From Marinomonas primoryensis (lineage in GTDB: Bacteria > Pseudomonadota > Gammaproteobacteria > Pseudomonadales > Marinomonadaceae), in the NCBI RefSeq assembly GCF_013372285.1, contig NZ_CP054301.1:420001-484000 (forward strand): DNA of 64,000 nucleotides, read 5' to 3'. Below, in pieces: positions 21,399 to 32,073 of this stretch. Under the pieces are notes generated by a model. It searched no databases. It saw nothing but the letters and a program-made list of their open reading frames with translations, and was not told the origin of the DNA. How positions within the stretch are numbered: the first letter of the stretch is position 1; every line of letters starts with the position of its first letter. The position numbers were made by a program, and so were the translations under genes.

Positions 21399-21668
21399 CT
21401 ATTCTATGATGTCGCCGCGAAGTAAGTATTTACATAGTGCTGCCGTGCTGACAAAACCTAACATGGCAATTAATACTGCCGCTTCAAAATACAAAGCGCT
21501 TTTTATGTGAATGCCGTATAGCAAAATGAGTGCAATAGCATTTATGTACATAGTATCCAACGCCAGAATTCGGTCTGAGATGGTAGGGCCTTTTAGTAGC
21601 CGCCATAAATTCAAAATCAAAGCGATGCAAATGCAAACAGCCACAATAGTGATGGTTAAATTTAGCAT
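21399..21668 (-). CDS. mrpF: Mrp antiporter subunit F
   Basis: An 89-residue protein with three membrane segments and the family motif LLKGPTISDRILALDTMYINAIAL. It overlaps the end of mrpE by seven bases and lies eight bases before mrpG, which indicates translational coupling in the operon. Confidence 0.92.
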   Translation of the reverse strand: MLNLTITIVAVCICIALILNLWRLLKGPTISDRILALDTMYINAIALILLYGIHIKSALYFEAAVLIAMLGFVSTAALCKYLLRGDIIE

Positions 21669-22147
21669 CCAAAAATCTCCTTGATTGGCTTTTCGTAACG
21701 CTGCTTGATGGATTCAATAAGCTCGGCTTCATTGTCTAAGTGAAGAGCGTGAATATAAAGCCACGCTTTGTCTTTCGATACCTCTGCACTGACGGTTCCT
21801 GGTGTAAGAGAAACAGTGCTGGCCAAAATAGTGATCCCTAGGTCTGAACCGACATTAATGGGAACAGCAATAAAGCCAGGATTGAGCTTTTTAATTGGCC
21901 CAATGATGAGCAATGCCACTTCCACGTTAGCAGTAAGTATGTCCTTCATCACCATTAGTACATAACGAATGGCCAGCCAAGGCTTAAGTATTTTAGGATG
22001 TTCGTCGCGCATGCCTGTAACGAGCCAAGGTATTGTTATGGCAAAAAAAATCGCCAAGACGATGTGTCCTGCACTGATAGAATTATTCAATAACAGCCAA
22101 ACTACAAACAGTAAAAAGCTGTGAAATGGCATAGGGAAAAACTTCAT
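21662..22147 (-). CDS. mrpE: Mrp antiporter subunit E
   Basis: A 161-residue subunit with two N-terminal membrane segments, then a cytoplasmic domain with the family stretch TILASTVSLTPGTVSAEVS. It is needed for assembly or activity of the Mrp complex (family knowledge). Its ATG overlaps the TGA of mrpD by four bases. Confidence 0.92.
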   Translation of the reverse strand: MKFFPMPFHSFLLFVVWLLLNNSISAGHIVLAIFFAITIPWLVTGMRDEHPKILKPWLAIRYVLMVMKDILTANVEVALLIIGPIKKLNPGFIAVPINVGSDLGITILASTVSLTPGTVSAEVSKDKAWLYIHALHLDNEAELIESIKQRYEKPIKEIFGC

Positions 22148-23655
22148 AGTGCCACTCCTGGTAATAAATCATAAGCGGAAGACTGAATGTCGTGCAGGTA
22201 GTAAGCCGCTTGTTGAGTGAATTCAGTGATATAACCACCGAATAAAACCAGTATTGGAGAAGCCAGCAATAGCAGTGCAATACTGACTATTTCTGTTGTT
22301 TTTGCCGGCTCAGCGTCAGTTGCTATTGTTCCATTATGTCGCCAAAACAATGTGGTTCCCGCTCTAGAAAAAGTAATCAAAGCGGCGAGGCTCCCGATAA
22401 GAATGAGAGGCCAAACCCACATGGTTTGTGCGGTAGACTGCGTTGCTTGCAGAATCATGATTTTTCCGACAAAGCCTGAAAGCGGCGGCATTCCAATGAG
22501 CGCCATTGCCGCAATCGCAAAGGCAAAACCTAATAACCTTGGTTGAACAAAAGGGCGAGAACGTACGAAGCGGTCTTCTGCTTTTCCTCGTTGGCGAGCC
22601 ATAACATCCGCTAATAAAAAGAGTCCTGCTGATGCCAATGTGCTGTGGATCATGTAATAAAGAGCAGCAGAGGTAGCGGCTTCGGAATTGATTGCTGCGC
22701 AAGCGAGCAAGCTACCACTGGAAACAATCACTAAATTCGCGCTTAGTGTCTTGATACCTGGGCTGGCAAACACGCCAATGGTACCAATAGTGATTGTTAG
22801 TAAGGCCAAAGGCCATAACCAAGGTGTCGCAATATTCGCTAATTCACCAGCATTTTCGCCAAATATAACGGTATAGACGCGGAAAATACTGTAAATACCT
22901 ACCTTTGTCATAATAGCAAATAAAGCGGCCACAGGTGCGCTGGCACTTGCATAGGTTTTAGGAAGCCAAAAATGCATGGGTAGCATGGCGGCTTTTAAAC
23001 CAAATACGACCAATAATAGCAATGCGCCTGTTTTTGCCAGTGTCGCGGTTTCACCTTGAAGTTGACCGACTTTCACTGCCATGTCGGCCATATTTAGCGT
23101 GCCAAGGGTGCCGTATAATATGCCAAGACCAAATAAGAACAGGCTAGAGCCGACTAAATTAAGAATGACATAATGCAGTGCAGCTTGTGTTTTTTGTTTA
23201 CCGCCAGCGTGAATTAATAAGGCATATGAAGCGATCAATAACACTTCAAAAAAGACGAATAAGTTAAATATGTCACCAGTTAAAAACGCACCGTTAATTC
23301 CCATGATTTGAAACATGAACAAGGGATGAAAATAGGCACCGCCTTTATCTTGCCCCGAAACGGCATACAACATAACGCAAAATGCTAAAAATGCAGTGAG
23401 TAGTACGAGCAGGCTAGATACTCTGTCTGCCACAAGAGCGATGCCAAAGGGCGCTTGCCAACCCCCTAATGCATAAAGTTGAACGCCTTCAGCATTGATT
23501 TTATAAAGCAAAACAGCGGACGAAATAAGGAGAAATAACGTGCCAATAATCGAGGCAACTCGCTGTGAATTGATATCGCGAGATATGGGTGGCAGCAACA
23601 TAAGAGCGCCAAACAACAAAGGGATCAGAATCGGAAAAATGCTTAGATGTTGCAT
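22144..23655 (-). CDS. mrpD: Mrp antiporter subunit D
   Basis: A 503-residue subunit with about 14 membrane segments, homologous to NuoM/NuoN of respiratory complex I. Key features include FVFFEVLLIASYALL (membrane Glu), MLPMHFWLPKTYASA and PPLSGFVGKIMI. It is thought to form one of the ion channels of the antiporter. It abuts mrpC with no gap. Confidence 0.95.
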   Translation of the reverse strand: MQHLSIFPILIPLLFGALMLLPPISRDINSQRVASIIGTLFLLISSAVLLYKINAEGVQLYALGGWQAPFGIALVADRVSSLLVLLTAFLAFCVMLYAVSGQDKGGAYFHPLFMFQIMGINGAFLTGDIFNLFVFFEVLLIASYALLIHAGGKQKTQAALHYVILNLVGSSLFLFGLGILYGTLGTLNMADMAVKVGQLQGETATLAKTGALLLLVVFGLKAAMLPMHFWLPKTYASASAPVAALFAIMTKVGIYSIFRVYTVIFGENAGELANIATPWLWPLALLTITIGTIGVFASPGIKTLSANLVIVSSGSLLACAAINSEAATSAALYYMIHSTLASAGLFLLADVMARQRGKAEDRFVRSRPFVQPRLLGFAFAIAAMALIGMPPLSGFVGKIMILQATQSTAQTMWVWPLILIGSLAALITFSRAGTTLFWRHNGTIATDAEPAKTTEIVSIALLLLASPILVLFGGYITEFTQQAAYYLHDIQSSAYDLLPGVAL

Positions 23656-24021
23656 TTATTGACTCCCTCCTGATTTTGCCGAGACATCGCCAGGTTGAGT
23701 TGGTAGCGTGCCATCAACGTGATCATTGCCTAAATCGGCACGTGCACGCATTGCCAATATCACCGCAAAAGCGGTCATTGCAAAACCAATAACAATGGCG
23801 GTTAACACCAATGCTTGAGGGAGCGGATCGCTATATTGTTCAGACTGACCAAGCACCGCCGCTGCATTGAGTTTGAGTCGTCCACTTGCGAACAGAAACA
23901 AATTCACGGCGTAAGATAAGAGCGTCAACCCGATAACCACGGAAAAACTACGGCCTCGTAACGCAAGAAAAACACCACAGGCGGTTAATAAACCAACGCA
24001 AAATGCGTACAAACCTTCCAT
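23656..24021 (-). CDS. mrpC: Mrp antiporter subunit C
   Basis: A 121-residue NuoK-like subunit with three membrane segments; the motif DPLPQALVLTAIVIGFAMTA is typical. The last 20 residues are hydrophilic. Its ATG overlaps the stop of mrpA by one base (TAATG), so the two are translationally coupled. Confidence 0.94.
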   Translation of the reverse strand: MEGLYAFCVGLLTACGVFLALRGRSFSVVIGLTLLSYAVNLFLFASGRLKLNAAAVLGQSEQYSDPLPQALVLTAIVIGFAMTAFAVILAMRARADLGNDHVDGTLPTQPGDVSAKSGGSQ

Positions 24022-26825
24022 TACTCATGCTCCTTTTGAACAGGGCGCTCACTGGTTGTTAGTTGTCCGAGATTGGCAAGGATCAGCATGGTAGCACCAA
24101 CGACCGTGAGGAAAACACCAAGATCAAATACCATGGCGCTGGCTAATTCGAACTTCCCGATGACGGGTAAATAGAAATAATCGAACCAAGATGACAAGAA
24201 AGTATGTCCGAAGGCCCAGCTACCGAGACCGCTTAATGTCGCGATACCAATACCAGAACCAATCATGATCTGATAATCCAATTTGATTCGTGTCTTAATC
24301 CACACCACACCATGAGCGACGTACTGCTGAATAATCGCGACCGATGTGATCAGGCCTGCGATAAAGCCACCGCCAGGCATGTTGTGACCACGTAAGAAAA
24401 TATACGCTGATACCAAAAGTGCCAGTGGTAATAAACTTTGTGATATTACGGCTAATAAAATTGGGTATCTGTCTTCGGACCAAGTCAGTCCGTTGTCGTC
24501 GCTGGATGGCATGTAGAGACGCATTCTCGCAATCAGCTTATAAATGCCTAGCGCGGCAATGCCCAATACGGTGATTTCGCCCAAGGTATCAAAGCCACGA
24601 AAATCCACCAAAATAACATTAACAATATTGGTTCCGCCGCCACCGGTCTTACTATTCTCAGTGAAGAAGGTTGAAATCGTATCGAGAGGGCGAGTCATTA
24701 AGGCATAACAAATTGTACCAATAACCCCACCAATCAATGAGGCCAGACTCAAATCTCGAACCACACGGCGAGGAGACGACTCTTTCGGCGTTTTTTGTGG
24801 TAAGAAAAATAAAGCCAGTATTAATAAAATGACGGTAACCACTTCAACAGATAACTGAGTAAGAGCCAAGTCTGGTGCAGAAAATTGAGCAAACGCCAAG
24901 GAAACGATTAAGCCTACGACGGACAACGTGAGCAAAGCGACGACACGCCTTCTGTGCCATAGCACAGTGGCCAGAGCGGAAAGGCATAGTAAAACCGCAC
25001 AAGTGATTGATAGTGCATCGACTGGGATTTCAGGGCGTTGTCCAGCCGTGGTGTTCAGTTTCATTAGCGACGACGCTGTCATAATGACGGCAAAGCTCAG
25101 AACGAAGAAAATATAGCGCTGTAAAGAACCATTTTCTGTCAGCGCAATAAAGCGGCTTGCTTTCTCCGTAAGGAATTGGATAACGCCTTCAAAAACCAGT
25201 TTAGGGTCATTGGCTGGGAACTGTGCTTGAAACTTAAACAAATGAGAGCGGCTGTAATACATGAATAGCCCGCCGATTAGAGCGATCACACTCATTAGTA
25301 AAGGAAAATTAAAGCCGTGCCAAATAGCAAGGTTGTAGCTCGGGGCGGGCCCATTTAATGTCGCGCTGGCGGCCGCCAACAAAAGGTCGCCCACTACCAA
25401 ACTCGGGAAAATACCGACTATCAGACACAGGCCTACTAAAATTTCCACTGGAACGCGCATGTATCGAGGCGGTTCGTGCGGTGTTTTTGGTAGGTTAATC
25501 GGCTCGCCGTTAAAAAATACATCGTGAATAAAACGTGTGGAATAAGCGACAGCGAATACACCACCTAATGTGGCTAAGACTGGAATAAACCACGACAAAG
25601 ACCCCAGCGATGCTTGGTGCAGTGTTTCGGTAAAGAACATTTCTTTGGATAAGAAGCCATTCATTAATGGTACGCCAGCCATCGACGCAGAGGCCACCAT
25701 GGCAAGCGTCGCAGTATAAGGCATGTACTTCCATAAACCGTTTAGCTGACGCATGTCTCGTGAGCCAGATTCGTGGTCAATAATCCCCGCCGCCATAAAC
25801 AATGATGCTTTGAAGATCGCATGGTTAATAATATGGAAAATGGCGGCGACGGCCGCAAGATCTGTCCCCATACCCAATAACAACGTAATTAAGCCCAAAT
25901 GACTAATGGTTGAGTTGGCTAAAAGGCCCTTTAAATCGTGTTGGAACAGCGCAACGTAAGCACCGACAAGGAAGGTTGCAAGGCCTGTTAGGCTCACAAT
26001 TAAAAACCATAAATTAGTATCTGCCAGCGCTGGGTAAAACCGAGCCATTAGAAAGATACCCGCTTTCACCATAGTAGCGGAATGCAAATAGGCACTGACA
26101 GGGGTTGGAGCTGCCATGGCATTGGGTAGCCAAAAATGGAAAGGAAACTGTGCGGATTTAGTAAAAGCGCCAAGCAGTATCAATACAACAATAATAGGGT
26201 AATTCGCACTGGCCTTGATTACATCGCCATTGTCTAAAATGTCCTGAAGACTAAAGCTTCCGACGGTATTGCCTAATATGAGCAAGCCAGCTAGAAGTGC
26301 TAAGCCACCAGCGCCGGTGACGGTAAGCGCCATTCTGGCGCCTTTTCGAGCTTCCGTTTTATGTCCCCAAAAACTGATCAATAGGAAGGAGCTAATGCTG
26401 GTCAATTCCCAGAAAAACCATAACTGAATCAAATTGTCAGATAGAACAACACCCAACATAGAGAACATGAATAAAATTAAATAGGCGTAAAACTTACCAA
26501 TCGAATCTTGAGCCGATAGGTAATAGCGAGCATAGAGGATGACGAGTAAGCCAATGCCAAGAATTAATATAGAGAATAGTAAAGCAAGGCCATCTAAACG
26601 AAAGGCAAGCTCTAGTCCAATGGCAGGAATCCATGGGATAGCCTCTTGGAAACGCTCACCCTGAAAGATATCACCAGCATGAGAAAGAATTAAAAATAAG
26701 GTTAAAGCGGGTAATGCCGCTGTCATAAAGGCACAAGCAGTTCGGCTTAAACGAGCAGAAATAAGCGGAATTAATGTACCCAATAAAGGAAGAAAAGGAA
26801 GCCAGATAAGTGAGCTCAAGGGCAA
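24021..26825 (-). CDS. mrpA: Mrp antiporter subunits A and B, fused
   Basis: A 934-residue protein. Residues 1 to about 600 are NuoL-like ([42 protein letters not shown]); the last third contains the MrpB segment ([16 protein letters not shown]). A and B are therefore one polypeptide, giving a six-gene (group 2) mrp operon. It is the largest channel subunit and first gene. The start is TTG, with AAAGGA just upstream; a second TTG two codons on (26819) fits the spacing about as well. Confidence 0.94.
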   Translation of the reverse strand: MPLSSLIWLPFLPLLGTLIPLISARLSRTACAFMTAALPALTLFLILSHAGDIFQGERFQEAIPWIPAIGLELAFRLDGLALLFSILILGIGLLVILYARYYLSAQDSIGKFYAYLILFMFSMLGVVLSDNLIQLWFFWELTSISSFLLISFWGHKTEARKGARMALTVTGAGGLALLAGLLILGNTVGSFSLQDILDNGDVIKASANYPIIVVLILLGAFTKSAQFPFHFWLPNAMAAPTPVSAYLHSATMVKAGIFLMARFYPALADTNLWFLIVSLTGLATFLVGAYVALFQHDLKGLLANSTISHLGLITLLLGMGTDLAAVAAIFHIINHAIFKASLFMAAGIIDHESGSRDMRQLNGLWKYMPYTATLAMVASASMAGVPLMNGFLSKEMFFTETLHQASLGSLSWFIPVLATLGGVFAVAYSTRFIHDVFFNGEPINLPKTPHEPPRYMRVPVEILVGLCLIVGIFPSLVVGDLLLAAASATLNGPAPSYNLAIWHGFNFPLLMSVIALIGGLFMYYSRSHLFKFQAQFPANDPKLVFEGVIQFLTEKASRFIALTENGSLQRYIFFVLSFAVIMTASSLMKLNTTAGQRPEIPVDALSITCAVLLCLSALATVLWHRRRVVALLTLSVVGLIVSLAFAQFSAPDLALTQLSVEVVTVILLILALFFLPQKTPKESSPRRVVRDLSLASLIGGVIGTICYALMTRPLDTISTFFTENSKTGGGGTNIVNVILVDFRGFDTLGEITVLGIAALGIYKLIARMRLYMPSSDDNGLTWSEDRYPILLAVISQSLLPLALLVSAYIFLRGHNMPGGGFIAGLITSVAIIQQYVAHGVVWIKTRIKLDYQIMIGSGIGIATLSGLGSWAFGHTFLSSWFDYFYLPVIGKFELASAMVFDLGVFLTVVGATMLILANLGQLTTSERPVQKEHE

Positions 26826-27126
26826 ATTTCCTTTCTAGTTAGCGAATATACAAGATGCATTTGTGGTGTGAGCATGGTTGTTGTTCCTAACAATCTGTCT
26901 CTAAATGTGATTTCTATTCATGACCCTGAGAACGCATAGGGTAATTACTTAACAAGCATAGCCTTTTACTAATCTAATCAATAGCCTAAAACCACCTTCA
27001 TAGGAAAAAAATACCACAGATTAGTCACAAGGATAAGGGAGAGTAAGAAAGCAAACGACGGAAAAAGTTCCGTCGTTTGCTGAAGAAGAGGCGTCCGCTT
27101 TAACTATTAAGCGTAAAAAGGGTCAA
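26826..27126. other. Region upstream of the mrp operon
   Basis: About 300 bp holding the presumed mrp promoter; no clear -35/-10 pair or operator stands out. It also holds the hairpin at 27050-27081 described separately. Confidence 0.4.
27050..27081 (-). terminator. Probable terminator of the Yip1-type gene
   Basis: A perfect 13-bp stem (AGCAAACGACGGA and TCCGTCGTTTGCT, loop AAAAGT) lies 45 bp beyond the stop. On the minus strand it is followed by TTTCTTA, a weak U tract. Confidence 0.65.
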
Positions 27127-27738
27127 TTACTGAAAAAAACTCCAGACAATGCTGTTCTCAGACCCTAGGCTCCAAAGTAAAACCACCGCGGCGAGCAAGG
27201 CTTCTAATACCAAAACTCCAATGCCTAATGTCGTACTGGAAAGTATAAACCCTTGTTTATGACTGATGCCCAAAAAGCTTGGCGTGCCTCGGTAAAGTAA
27301 GTAGCCGGTATAGGCTACGCCAGCCACGCAAGCGAGTAAACACAGCCAAATGATCGGATATATAGCAAATAGACCGCTTAAGAACATTGGTGTGGCGATA
27401 TAGCCCGCAAATACAATGCACTCTTGGCGAGGTGGGCGGTTGGCGTGATTTCGAGCCATCCAATGGATTAAACTACCGACCATTACCACAGCAGCGAGAA
27501 TCAGCACATAAAACAAAACCCCCAAACTAAGGCCATCCATAAAAGAAACCTTAATCGCTTCACTCCCTCCAAATGTCCAGCCAAATTGTGTTGTTCCAAT
27601 GAAAGTACTCACCACTGGAATTGCTGCCATCCAAAGGACATGGTGATAGAACATGTGGCTTACTGATTCATGTTCCTCGTTAATAGCTCGCCATTCTTTA
27701 TCTGGATGATGAATAAGACCCCAAACATGATTGATCAT
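27127..27738 (-). CDS. Yip1-domain membrane protein
   Basis: A 203-residue inner-membrane protein with about five membrane segments. The N-terminal VWGLIHHPDKEWRAI is the usual opening of bacterial Yip1-family proteins, followed by segments at about 33-50, 72-92, 110-150 and 175-195. The function of bacterial Yip1 proteins is unknown. It is isolated between the mrp promoter region and the lipoprotein gene. Confidence 0.82.
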   Translation of the reverse strand: MINHVWGLIHHPDKEWRAINEEHESVSHMFYHHVLWMAAIPVVSTFIGTTQFGWTFGGSEAIKVSFMDGLSLGVLFYVLILAAVVMVGSLIHWMARNHANRPPRQECIVFAGYIATPMFLSGLFAIYPIIWLCLLACVAGVAYTGYLLYRGTPSFLGISHKQGFILSSTTLGIGVLVLEALLAAVVLLWSLGSENSIVWSFFQ

Positions 27739-27953
27739 GGATTCCCCCTTGCTTCACAACGTGAGCGTAATGGATTTGGAAAAACTCCTGATACAGCCAC
27801 GCCCAAACAAAAGTGGCCTGTATGAAGTATAGATAGATACGTAAGAAATAACGAAAAAGGTAATAATTTTTTCTTATAAAAAAGTAAGCTTTAGGACGAT
27901 AAAGGAGTAAAGCCGCTCGTAATTCATTTGTACGCCATTGTTATGCTGCAATC

Positions 27954-28601
27954 TTATTGGCAGTTGTAATCTTGCTTCATCTCGACAGCGTAAGGTTTAT
28001 CTACTGGATTATTGAAGTTGGCTCTAACGATTGCGTCTTTTGCTAAGAACTCGAACATTTTCCATTTTGAACAACTCGCATGAACCACGGTATTGGTCGA
28101 GTCCAAAATAAGATTATTTTGTTTGTCCGTCAGTTTGAATTGAAAAGTATAAATATTCGTCGGTGTGTCTACCGTTTTGTAGCCACTAACAATGGGTTCC
28201 ATAAAGTGTCGATAGCGAGTGAAGCAGGTTCGAGTATTCGAATCGGCATTTCTACGGCAAATGGTATAAGGAAGGTTTCGCTCGTTATTGAAAATAGGAA
28301 CTTGTTTTGTTTCAGTTTTGGTTTCTGAGGTGAAGTTTACCACCAGACGATAATCTGGGGTGCTCTGTACTTCCGAGACATTAGTAAAACCGCGTTCTTC
28401 GAATGCACTCATAACATCGGGAATGTAGCGTTTGTTCGTGAGCGGATCACCTTCCTCGCTTGAGATCACAGCAATAGCGGCAGATTTATCAATATTCACA
28501 TTCGAGTCCACGTTGCTAACATTCTGACCAGACAACTTAACGTTGGACGAGCAGCCCGCTAGGAGCGCTGAAAACAGCATCAAAAATGTGAAAAACTTCA
28601 T
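27954..28601 (-). CDS. Predicted lipoprotein (DUF4136-like)
   Basis: A 215-residue protein with a lipoprotein signal: MKFFTFLMLFSALLAGC, where LLAGC is the lipobox and Cys17 the lipidation site. The next residue is Ser, so outer-membrane sorting is expected. The mature part has a beta-rich pattern (PDYRLVVNFTSET, IYTFQFKLTD) and six Cys residues after the lipid Cys. The ATG at 28601 is preferred over 28616 because the signal peptide then has the usual short N-region. No function can be assigned; DUF4136 resemblance is tentative. Confidence 0.75.
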   Translation of the reverse strand: MKFFTFLMLFSALLAGCSSNVKLSGQNVSNVDSNVNIDKSAAIAVISSEEGDPLTNKRYIPDVMSAFEERGFTNVSEVQSTPDYRLVVNFTSETKTETKQVPIFNNERNLPYTICRRNADSNTRTCFTRYRHFMEPIVSGYKTVDTPTNIYTFQFKLTDKQNNLILDSTNTVVHASCSKWKMFEFLAKDAIVRANFNNPVDKPYAVEMKQDYNCQ

Positions 28602-28788
28602 ACTGGCCTTCTCCATTACTTATCAAATATCCGACACACATAAAAACATACCTAACGATCAAAGCCGAGGCGTGACACACGGCTTTCACGCATTTTTCAA
28701 AAACCTTACTGTAACGTAGCATTTAAATGAGAAAATTGAAGGCGGCTGAACGTGGTGATGAAGTGAGCGGGCATAAATAATAGGCAAT

Positions 28789-28813
28789 AAAAAACCACCC
28801 GAAGGTGGTTTTA
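28789..28813 (-). terminator. tmRNA terminator
   Basis: Arms AAAACCACC and GGTGGTTTT around CGAA, with a T run on the minus strand, lie about 70 bp beyond the 3' end of tmRNA. Confidence 0.75.
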
Positions 28814-28884
28814 AATTCGATGCTTCATACGTGCATCCAGTTCCTTTTAAAAAGTGCAAACCCTTCTAAAAACAACCGTTTAAT

Positions 28885-29246
28885 TGGTGGAGGCGGGGGG
28901 GGTCGAACCCCCGTCCGTCAATCCTCTGCCATCGGCTCTACATGCATAGTCACTTCAATTATTTGACCACGAACCGCCCGAAGGACAGGGTGTTAATGGC
29001 GAGCCTACTTAATCTTAGAACCTTATCCCTAGGCGGGGCATCGGTTAGCATCTAGTAATTTATGATACTGCAGAATCTCTGGCTACAAGCAACCTGAGGG
29101 CAGCACACTAGCAGCGGTTTAGGCTGCTAAAGCGTAGTTTTCGTCGTTTGCGACTATAAAATTGATGCGGGGGATTAACGAGATCACGCATCACTCTCGA
29201 CATGCACCTTTGGGTTTGTAACCGACGTCGAAACCATGTCGCCCCC
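28885..29246 (-). ncRNA. ssrA: Transfer-messenger RNA (tmRNA)
   Basis: A 362-nt one-piece tmRNA. The 5' GGGGGCG pairs with CGCCTCC near the 3' end, including the G3-U70 pair that marks it for alanine charging, and CCA is encoded. The T arm is GGTTCGACC-like. The tag frame (29151 down to 29119) reads ANDENYALAA then TAA, identical to E. coli. It rescues stalled ribosomes together with SmpB, whose gene lies 88 bp upstream on the same strand. Confidence 0.97.
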
Positions 29247-29334
29247 AAAAAGTAACTCAAGTCTAACGGAAACAATGTGCTTACGCTAGACATAACGCTG
29301 AAATATTCAGTATCTACACGATTGAAATAGAGTG

Positions 29335-29814
29335 TTAGATGTTGTTTTTCATTAGTCGTTCTTTGTCTCTTGACCAATCACGATCTCGTTCTGTATCGCG
29401 TTTGTCGTGGTCTTTTTTACCGGTTACTAAGGCCACTTCACACTTGATTTTGTTGCCTTTCCAGTACAGCGCCATGGCCGCGCAGGTTTTGCCTTTCTGT
29501 TCCGTCACTTGAATGATTTTCTCAAGCTCTTTTCGATTCAATAGCAGTTTGCGTTGGCGCATTGGCTCGCAGACTACGTGTGTTGAAGCGCTAAGCAGTG
29601 GCACAATACGCGCACCAACAAGCCATGCTTCGTTTTGGTGAATGATTACGAAGGCGTCTACTAATTGAGCTTTGCCTTCGCGCAGACTTTTTACTTCCCA
29701 ACCAGATAAAACCAGTCCTGCTTCGAACTTCTGGTCAACAAAGTAGTCAAATTTTGCACGTTTATTTAGCGCAATAGTGCCCGTGCTACTGGATTTTTTC
29801 TTTACTTTACTCAT
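29335..29814 (-). CDS. smpB: SsrA-binding protein SmpB
   Basis: A 159-residue RNA-binding protein that delivers tmRNA to stalled ribosomes. Family motifs are [35 protein letters not shown] and [11 protein letters not shown]. The basic C-terminal tail ([19 protein letters not shown]) is the part that enters the empty mRNA channel. It is directly upstream of ssrA, its functional partner, and diverges from the symporter gene. Confidence 0.97.
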   Translation of the reverse strand: MSKVKKKSSSTGTIALNKRAKFDYFVDQKFEAGLVLSGWEVKSLREGKAQLVDAFVIIHQNEAWLVGARIVPLLSASTHVVCEPMRQRKLLLNRKELEKIIQVTEQKGKTCAAMALYWKGNKIKCEVALVTGKKDHDKRDTERDRDWSRDKERLMKNNI

Positions 29815-29995
29815 AGTTGGAAATTATACGGTCGATAGCGGCAAAAACCTATGCTTTTCTTGAGGTATGCGCCTGAATGTTAGAAAATTCGCACTTGTTA
29901 ATTAATTTGTCTGTTTAGGTCTTGTGGGTGTGTTGGCCTCGTCTGCATCTTCCTCCTTTACTTAAACACTTGTTGTGTATTTAGAGCTTAAATTT

Positions 29996-31354
29996 ATGCC
30001 TGAAAGTCGATGTTTACAAGGTATCTGGTCAAGTCCATGGATATTTATTTTTGCGGCCAGTGGATCGGCGGTGGGGCTTGGGAATATTTGGAAATTTCCT
30101 TATGTGTTAGGGCAAAACGGAGGTGGTGCCTTTTTGTTGGTGTACTGCCTGTGTTTGTTGCTGGTTGGCCTTCCTGTATTGATGGCGGAGGTGGCGTTGG
30201 GCCGCACGGTTCGTTCTAACCCTATCGATACGGTAAATGATTTAAGCGAGCGTCGCATCGTGCATAAAGCTTGGGTGTTTGTGCCTTGGTTGGCCGGAGT
30301 GACGGGTTTTTTGATTCTGACTTTCTACAGTGTCATTGCGGGATGGTCCCTGGCGTATTTAGAGCGTGCTTTATCGGGTGATTTCAAAGAGATTACTCAG
30401 GTTGGTGCGGCCGTTATGTTTGGTGATTTATTATCAGATCCAACGGAGATGTTGCTCTGGCATTCTGTCTTTATGGCGTTGGTGGTGTTGACGGTTGGTC
30501 AGTCTGTTACCCGTGGATTGTCGGCGGTTGTACGTTTATTGTTGCCTACTTTAGTGGTGAGTTTGATTCTGCTGGCCAGTTATTCCATGATGATTGGGAA
30601 TACCTCTGAAGCAATGGACTTTATGTTTCGTTGGTCTTGGCAGGATATTACTTTTGATGTTGTTCTTGCGGCGGTCGGACTTGCTCTGTTTAGTTTGAGT
30701 GTTGGCATGGGGGCGATGTTTGCTTATGGCGCTTACATGAGTAAGCGGATGTCCATTGCTCGTGCTTGTAGCATTGTTGTTGGAGTGGATTTGCTGGTGG
30801 CAATTTTGGCCGGCTTGGTTATCTTTCCGTTGGTCTTTTCCTTTCAAATTGATGTGGAAGCGGGCCCAAGTTTAACCTTTGTGTCTTTGCCTATCATTTT
30901 TGGTAGTCTGCCCGGTGGTCTGTTTTTTGCTGGTGTCTTCTTTTTACTACTGGTGGTCGCAGCGTTGACTTCTGCTATATCAATGTTGGAATTGTTTGTT
31001 GCTTGGTTGCATGAGAAATTTTACATTGCGCGTTTGAAAGCGGCTTTTTTAATGGGATTGGCTGTCTGGTTTCTTGGTATTGCGGTGTTATTGTCTTTTA
31101 ATCATTGGGACAGCAAAATTATCTTTGGGATGAATTTTTTTGAGTTGTTAGATGAGTTTACATCTCTGATCCTTTTGCCTGTTGGTGCAATTTTATTGTC
31201 TGTTTTGGTGGCTTGGTTTATACCGCATTCTATGTTGCAAAATGAGATGATTACGAAACAGGCTAATCATTTCCAATGGTGGTATAAAACGTTAAAATAC
31301 ATCAGTATTCCTGCTATGTTGGTGATTACCTTTGCAGGTTGGATAGGAGTTTAG
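29996..31354 (+). CDS. Sodium-dependent transporter, SNF/NSS family
   Basis: A 452-residue LeuT-fold symporter. The hallmark ASGSAVGLGNIWKFPYVLGQNGGG at residues 20-45 holds the sodium- and substrate-binding unwound part of TM1. About 11-12 membrane segments follow. Substrates of bacterial members are usually amino acids, with Na+ as the coupling ion; which one is unknown. The ATG at 29996 is chosen over a GTG at 29975 because the conserved N-terminus begins soon after. The stop codon is one base before the TTG start of ratA, so it heads a small operon with ratA and ratB. Confidence 0.9.
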   Translation: MPESRCLQGIWSSPWIFIFAASGSAVGLGNIWKFPYVLGQNGGGAFLLVYCLCLLLVGLPVLMAEVALGRTVRSNPIDTVNDLSERRIVHKAWVFVPWLAGVTGFLILTFYSVIAGWSLAYLERALSGDFKEITQVGAAVMFGDLLSDPTEMLLWHSVFMALVVLTVGQSVTRGLSAVVRLLLPTLVVSLILLASYSMMIGNTSEAMDFMFRWSWQDITFDVVLAAVGLALFSLSVGMGAMFAYGAYMSKRMSIARACSIVVGVDLLVAILAGLVIFPLVFSFQIDVEAGPSLTFVSLPIIFGSLPGGLFFAGVFFLLLVVAALTSAISMLELFVAWLHEKFYIARLKAAFLMGLAVWFLGIAVLLSFNHWDSKIIFGMNFFELLDEFTSLILLPVGAILLSVLVAWFIPHSMLQNEMITKQANHFQWWYKTLKYISIPAMLVITFAGWIGV

Positions 31355-31355
31355 T

Positions 31356-31787
31356 TTGAGTCATATAGAGCGTTTTGCTCATGTTAATTACAGTTGCGAG
31401 CAGATGTTTGCATTGGTTAATGATATCGATGGTTATCCAGAGTTCGTGCCAGGGTGCTTGGCTTCTACACTGATTTCGAGAACACCGACTGAAATCGTCG
31501 CGTCTTTGGATGTGGGTAAAGGGCCTGTACGACAATCCTTTACGACAAAGAATTTTTTGGAAAACTATAGCCGAATAGAAATGACTTTAGTAAAAGGGCC
31601 ATTTAAAAGTCTACACGGAGTATGGACTTTTACCGAGCTGTCACCGACTAGCTGTAAAATTATGTTGAGTATTAACTTCGAATTAAGCGGTATGCTGAAA
31701 TTTGCTTTTGGTGGTGTGTTTAGCCAGATAGCCAATACGATGGTGGATTCTTTTAGCAAGCGTGCAAAAGTGGTATACGGTGAATAG
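31356..31787 (+). CDS. ratA: RatA, START/polyketide-cyclase-like protein
   Basis: A 143-residue Coq10/RatA-family protein with motifs FALVNDIDGYPEFVPGC and VDSFSKRAKVVYG. In E. coli RatA was reported as a ribosome-association toxin; a ubiquinone-binding role of the family is the alternative. The start is a TTG at 31356, supported by AGGAG six bases upstream and by the family N-terminus (MSHIERFA). It is followed at once by ratB, the usual gene pair near bamE. Confidence 0.92.
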   Translation: MSHIERFAHVNYSCEQMFALVNDIDGYPEFVPGCLASTLISRTPTEIVASLDVGKGPVRQSFTTKNFLENYSRIEMTLVKGPFKSLHGVWTFTELSPTSCKIMLSINFELSGMLKFAFGGVFSQIANTMVDSFSKRAKVVYGE

Positions 31788-31788
31788 T

Positions 31789-32073
31789 ATGAGAGTTGAA
31801 GTGGCTTATGCTTTGCCTAATAAGCAAAAAATTATTACGTTGGAGGTTGAAGAAGGCTGCACCGTTCGCGATGCTGTTCGTCATTCCAATATTACTGCTT
31901 TTTTTCCTGATGTGAATGTAGAAACTATTAAGGTTGGTATTTTTGGAAAAACGGTGCGTAATGCAGAAGAACAAGTGTTAAAAGAAGGCGAGCGTGTTGA
32001 ACTGTATCGTGAACTGACGGTTGACCCTAAACAAGCTAGAGCCAACCGAGCAGCAAAAACAACAAAAGGCTAG
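31789..32073 (+). CDS. ratB: RatB/RnfH-family ubiquitin-like-fold protein
   Basis: A 94-residue UPF0125 protein with the family pattern MRVEVAYALPNKQ, VGIFGKTV and GERVELYRELTVDPK. Its role is unknown; the name comes from linkage to ratA, one base upstream. The start is the ATG at 31789, just after the ratA stop; the frame from 31762 would overlap ratA. Its stop overlaps that of the convergent bamE by four bases. Confidence 0.92.
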   Translation: MRVEVAYALPNKQKIITLEVEEGCTVRDAVRHSNITAFFPDVNVETIKVGIFGKTVRNAEEQVLKEGERVELYRELTVDPKQARANRAAKTTKG

